The notes under the pieces: model-generated | What the model saw: only the letters and a program-made list of their open reading frames with translations | Told to the model about the DNA's origin: nothing | Database searches by the model: none | Shown here: piece after piece, positions 61,624 to 64,000 of the stretch | How the letters are laid out: each line of letters starts with the position of its first letter | Numbering within the stretch: the stretch's first letter is position 1 | Position numbers and translations under genes: made by a program | Assembly: GCA_018242525.1 (NCBI GenBank) | Contig: JAFEBS010000006.1 | Span: forward strand, 62,001 to 126,000 | Source: Planctomycetota bacterium | GTDB taxonomy: Bacteria; Planctomycetota; Planctomycetia; Planctomycetales; Planctomycetaceae | DNA length: 64,000 nucleotides | Direction: 5' to 3'

Positions 61624-62535
61624 TCACTCCTTGAGAAATCCCGTCAGCTTCGTCTGTTCTTCCTCGGTCAACGGCTTCCAGTCAATCGTCACGGCTGGCA
61701 GTGCCAGCTTGATGGTTTCGATCTCTGCGGACGGGCAGTCGATTCGTCGGAGTTCCAGCTTCTTCAGTCGTGGAAGTTCTCGCAGGCGGGCCAGCGCTGT
61801 CGCGGACAACCGGGCTTCGTCGAGTGTCAACGATTCCAGCGTCTTCAGTCGCGATAGCACATCGAATGTGGAATCGTCCAGGCTGGCGGCATTCGAACCG
61901 CCATCGTAGCGGCGCAGACGCTGACCCAGCCAGAGCGATCTGAGTTCGGGAAGCTTCGTCAGGGATTCATTGCCCGCCTTGGTCTGATACGTATGCCACG
62001 TGCGAAAGTCGCGCAACTGAGTGATCTGGGCGATGGCGGCCATTCCCTGGTCGTCAAACGGTGTTCCAGCGATTGTCAATCGCTCCAGCTTCGGAAGCGA
62101 CTTCAATGCGGCAAAACCATGGCCATCGAATCCCTTCATGCCAAAGGAAGGATGAAAGAACGCGAGTGACTTCAAGTTTTTCAACTCGGTGAACAGTGCC
62201 AATCCCGCATCCGTGACTTGTATCCCGTCCGTGGATAATTCTTCCAGGTTCTGCAGCCCCGTCAATCGCGGAAGCGTCTCGTCGGTCAGCCCCCTGCACT
62301 GACCGTACAGTGTCAGGACCTTCAGGTCTTTCAACTGCCCGATCATCTGAAATTCGACATTGCCCAGCCTGGAGCAGTCTTTGAAGAAGACTTTCGTGAC
62401 TATGCCGTCCGACTGGGTCACCTGAGCACCCAGTTCGGTCAACTGTGTAACGATGGCTGCGTCATCCGCCTGACAGCAATGCGGCACCCACGAAATCAAT
62501 GTGAGGGCTACCAGAATCACATTCAGCGTCTTCAT
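61624..62535 (-). CDS. Exported leucine-rich-repeat protein
   Basis: 303 residues: signal peptide 'MKTLNVILVALTLISWVPHC' and LRR units ('LKVLTLYGQCRGLTDETLPRL' region, 'LQNLEELSTDGIQVTDAGLALF', 'LESLTLDEARLSATALARL', 'LKKLELRRIDCPSAEIE'), of the cysteine-containing/RNI-like type common in planctomycetes. Start ATG 62535 has AAGGAA upstream and gives a normal signal peptide; the frame opens to 62577. It is unlike the LRR protein at 1894-3159 in having a cleavable signal instead of an anchor. Confidence 0.82.
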   Translation of the reverse strand: MKTLNVILVALTLISWVPHCCQADDAAIVTQLTELGAQVTQSDGIVTKVFFKDCSRLGNVEFQMIGQLKDLKVLTLYGQCRGLTDETLPRLTGLQNLEELSTDGIQVTDAGLALFTELKNLKSLAFFHPSFGMKGFDGHGFAALKSLPKLERLTIAGTPFDDQGMAAIAQITQLRDFRTWHTYQTKAGNESLTKLPELRSLWLGQRLRRYDGGSNAASLDDSTFDVLSRLKTLESLTLDEARLSATALARLRELPRLKKLELRRIDCPSAEIETIKLALPAVTIDWKPLTEEEQTKLTGFLKE

Positions 62536-62810
62536 TTCGATTCCTTGCGCAACGGCCAGAGTCTCAGGGGACCACAATTCTGAAACTTCGACCGGGCCGT
62601 CCTTTTGTTCACCAGATCCTATCAGAATCTACTGCGAAGACACGGCAACGTCGAATGCTCCAAGACCCAACGACTAGGTAATTGCCAGCGATGAACGTGG
62701 ATTCTCTCCGTGTCGTCCGCGTTTTCCGCGTCCCAATCTCTTTTTGCAGAAAGTCCTGCCATCTCCGTCAGGAGATTCCAAGGCTTCTTTGCAGGTTGGT
62801 GCAACGCTCT

Positions 62811-64000
62811 TTAGCGTCGTAACAATGCGAATGGCACGGGGTCAATCCGGGGTGTTCGTTGTGACAGCAGGTCTGCCACCAGTTGACCGGTTCCTGTCGC
62901 CATCGACAGGCCCAGCATGTTGTGACCGGAGGCAATCATCACGTTGTCAAACGCCGGAGTGCGATCGATGATGGGCAGACTGTCCGGTGTCATCGGTCGC
63001 CAACCCGCCCATTGTTCGATGACTGGCTCGGCGGTCGGTTCCTGCAGATAATGTGCAGCACCCGTGCGCAGCATGTCGAGACGCCGCGGATTGATCGAGG
63101 CGTCGTAGCCTGCGAATTCCATGATGGACCCCAGGCGGTAACCAGACTCCATCGGTGTCACGGCAACCCGGTGTTCCTCAAAAATCAACGGAATCGCAGG
63201 ACATTTCGCCGGTCGGGGCATCGTCATCGAATAGCCCTTGCCTGGCTGGATCAGAATCTTGCAACCGAGTTGTTGATTGAGCAGCGGGGTCCAGGCTCCG
63301 GTCGTCACCAGGAACTGATCCGCTTCGATCTCGCCCGAACTGGTGATGGCCCGGTTGGCGTGCTGGTTCAGTGATGCGAACCCACGGAATTCCGACTGCT
63401 CATGCATGACGACACCGCGTGACTGCAACAGCGATCGCCACGACGACATCAACTTGTCGGGCCGTAAATGCGCATCTCCCTCGTAGTGCCAGCCTCCGGC
63501 CAACCCTGGTTTCAAGGCGGGCTCCAACTGCGAGACGGCATCTCCGTCGTACCGGATGGCCCGCATCCCAAAATGTTCCCCAAGCAAGTCGTCGGTATGC
63601 GCATAATGGTCCATGGCCTTCCGCGTCAGAAAGGGGAACAACAGCCCCCGGGTCTGCCATTCCACATCCAGGGATTCGGTCGCAAACAGTTCGTCATACA
63701 GTTGACGCGAGGCATTCAACAGCGACTGGATGGCGCGGCCCGCCGTCAGCATGTCCTGCTGGTTGCAGTGGCCGGCAAACTTCAGCATCCAGCTCCAAAG
63801 AGTAGGGTCGAATCGAGGCTTGATGGAAAAGGGTGAGTTCGGGCTGATCATGGCCTTCAACGTCTTGCCCATCACGCCGGGACCGGCCAATGGCAGGACA
63901 TGGCTGGGGCAGACGAGACCGCAATTGGCGTGTGATGCCCCGCTGCCGATGGTTTTTTGCTCAACAATCGCCACATCCCAACCGGACTGGTTGAGGTAAT
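62811..64000 (-). CDS. DadA-type D-amino-acid dehydrogenase/FAD oxidoreductase, N-terminus outside window
   Basis: The frame continues through the window end ('YLNQSGWDVAIVEQKTIGSG'), so the N-terminal FAD motif GxGxxG lies beyond 64000; about 396 residues are visible. DAO-family features: 'GASHANCGLVCPSHVLPLAGPG', 'GGWHYEGDAHLRPDKLMSSW', 'FLVTTGAWTPLLNQQLG', 'PGKGYSMTMPRPAKCPAIPLI', 'RLGSIMEFAGYDASINPRRLDML', and end motif 'IIDRTPAFDNVMIASGHNMLGLSMA' with 'GWRPMTPDSLP', all typical of DadA, which oxidises D-amino acids at the membrane. The GTG at 63974 is not the real start. Confidence 0.85.
   Translation of the reverse strand, partial: YLNQSGWDVAIVEQKTIGSGASHANCGLVCPSHVLPLAGPGVMGKTLKAMISPNSPFSIKPRFDPTLWSWMLKFAGHCNQQDMLTAGRAIQSLLNASRQLYDELFATESLDVEWQTRGLLFPFLTRKAMDHYAHTDDLLGEHFGMRAIRYDGDAVSQLEPALKPGLAGGWHYEGDAHLRPDKLMSSWRSLLQSRGVVMHEQSEFRGFASLNQHANRAITSSGEIEADQFLVTTGAWTPLLNQQLGCKILIQPGKGYSMTMPRPAKCPAIPLIFEEHRVAVTPMESGYRLGSIMEFAGYDASINPRRLDMLRTGAAHYLQEPTAEPVIEQWAGWRPMTPDSLPIIDRTPAFDNVMIASGHNMLGLSMATGTGQLVADLLSQRTPRIDPVPFALLRR

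Noticed and set aside
1-64000. CRISPR arrays, tRNA/rRNA genes, transposases, phage genes
   Set aside because: None recognised; no regular direct repeats with unique spacers, no clear tRNA cloverleaf or T-loop in intergenic DNA, and no integrase or transposase motifs in any frame.

Overview
The window reads as chromosomal DNA of a planctomycete (Planctomycetota, class Planctomycetia); genus is not decidable from sequence alone. Reasons: many secreted or membrane proteins of types enriched in that phylum (DUF1571, NPCBM-type, prenyltransferase/squalene-cyclase-repeat, PQQ-propeller, LRR, SUMF1/FGE-like and YHS-like proteins), a Bacteroidetes/Planctomycetes-type GlmU-like protein, type III glutamine synthetase, large multi-PAS hybrid kinases, rather loose gene packing, and Shine-Dalgarno (SD) sequences at only part of the starts. 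Base composition is about 60 % GC or more (by eye), except one AT-richer island.

Layout. 1-8 kb: end of a beta-helix-type protein, an RluA-type pseudouridine synthase, an LRR membrane protein, an ACT protein (UPF0237-like) paired with a UPF0210/PFL-family protein, an SGNH hydrolase and a PQQ propeller. 8-12.4 kb: a MarR regulator followed by a flavin-dependent halogenase-like enzyme, then a GlmU-like protein and FtsY. 12.5-18.1 kb: a run of exported proteins (small lipoprotein, squalene-cyclase-like repeat protein, NPCBM-like protein, HExxH protein, FGE-like protein) and coaX. 18.3-25.6 kb: a LysR regulator and gltB-gltD. 25.6-28.2 kb: an AT-richer cassette of a Ser/Thr kinase and two small unrecognised helical proteins, abutting rpiB. 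28.7-41.7 kb: a long palindrome, cyclophilin, DUF1571 protein, panC, lgt, a tandem alpha/beta hydrolase, a 1052-residue membrane/TPR protein with pdxJ, and glnN (GS type III). 42.2-50.7 kb: a two-component signalling block (PAS kinase, Rcp1-like regulator, two giant hybrid kinases meeting tail to tail). 50.8-64 kb: a CopZ-N-like Fe-S protein with an RlmI-type methyltransferase, a second squalene-cyclase-like protein with a Pro/Ala-rich N-terminus, a TPR/YHS-like lipoprotein, serA, ispH, a phosphotransacylase, an enoyl-CoA hydratase, an LRR protein, and a DadA-type oxidoreductase cut by the window end.

How genes work together. GS (glnN) and GOGAT (gltBD) together form the ammonia-assimilation cycle and lie about 15 kb apart; glnN has a sigma-54-like GG-N10-GC element. 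panC and coaX are both steps toward CoA. RluA, FtsY, Lgt, IspH, SerA, PdxJ and RpiB are housekeeping. No tRNA, rRNA, CRISPR array, transposase or prophage gene was recognised.

The best candidate for something undescribed is the kinase cassette at 25627-28221; the MarR/halogenase pair, the palindrome at 28742-28838 and the Pro-rich squalene-cyclase-like protein come next. All functions are inferred by eye from motifs; no database search was possible.
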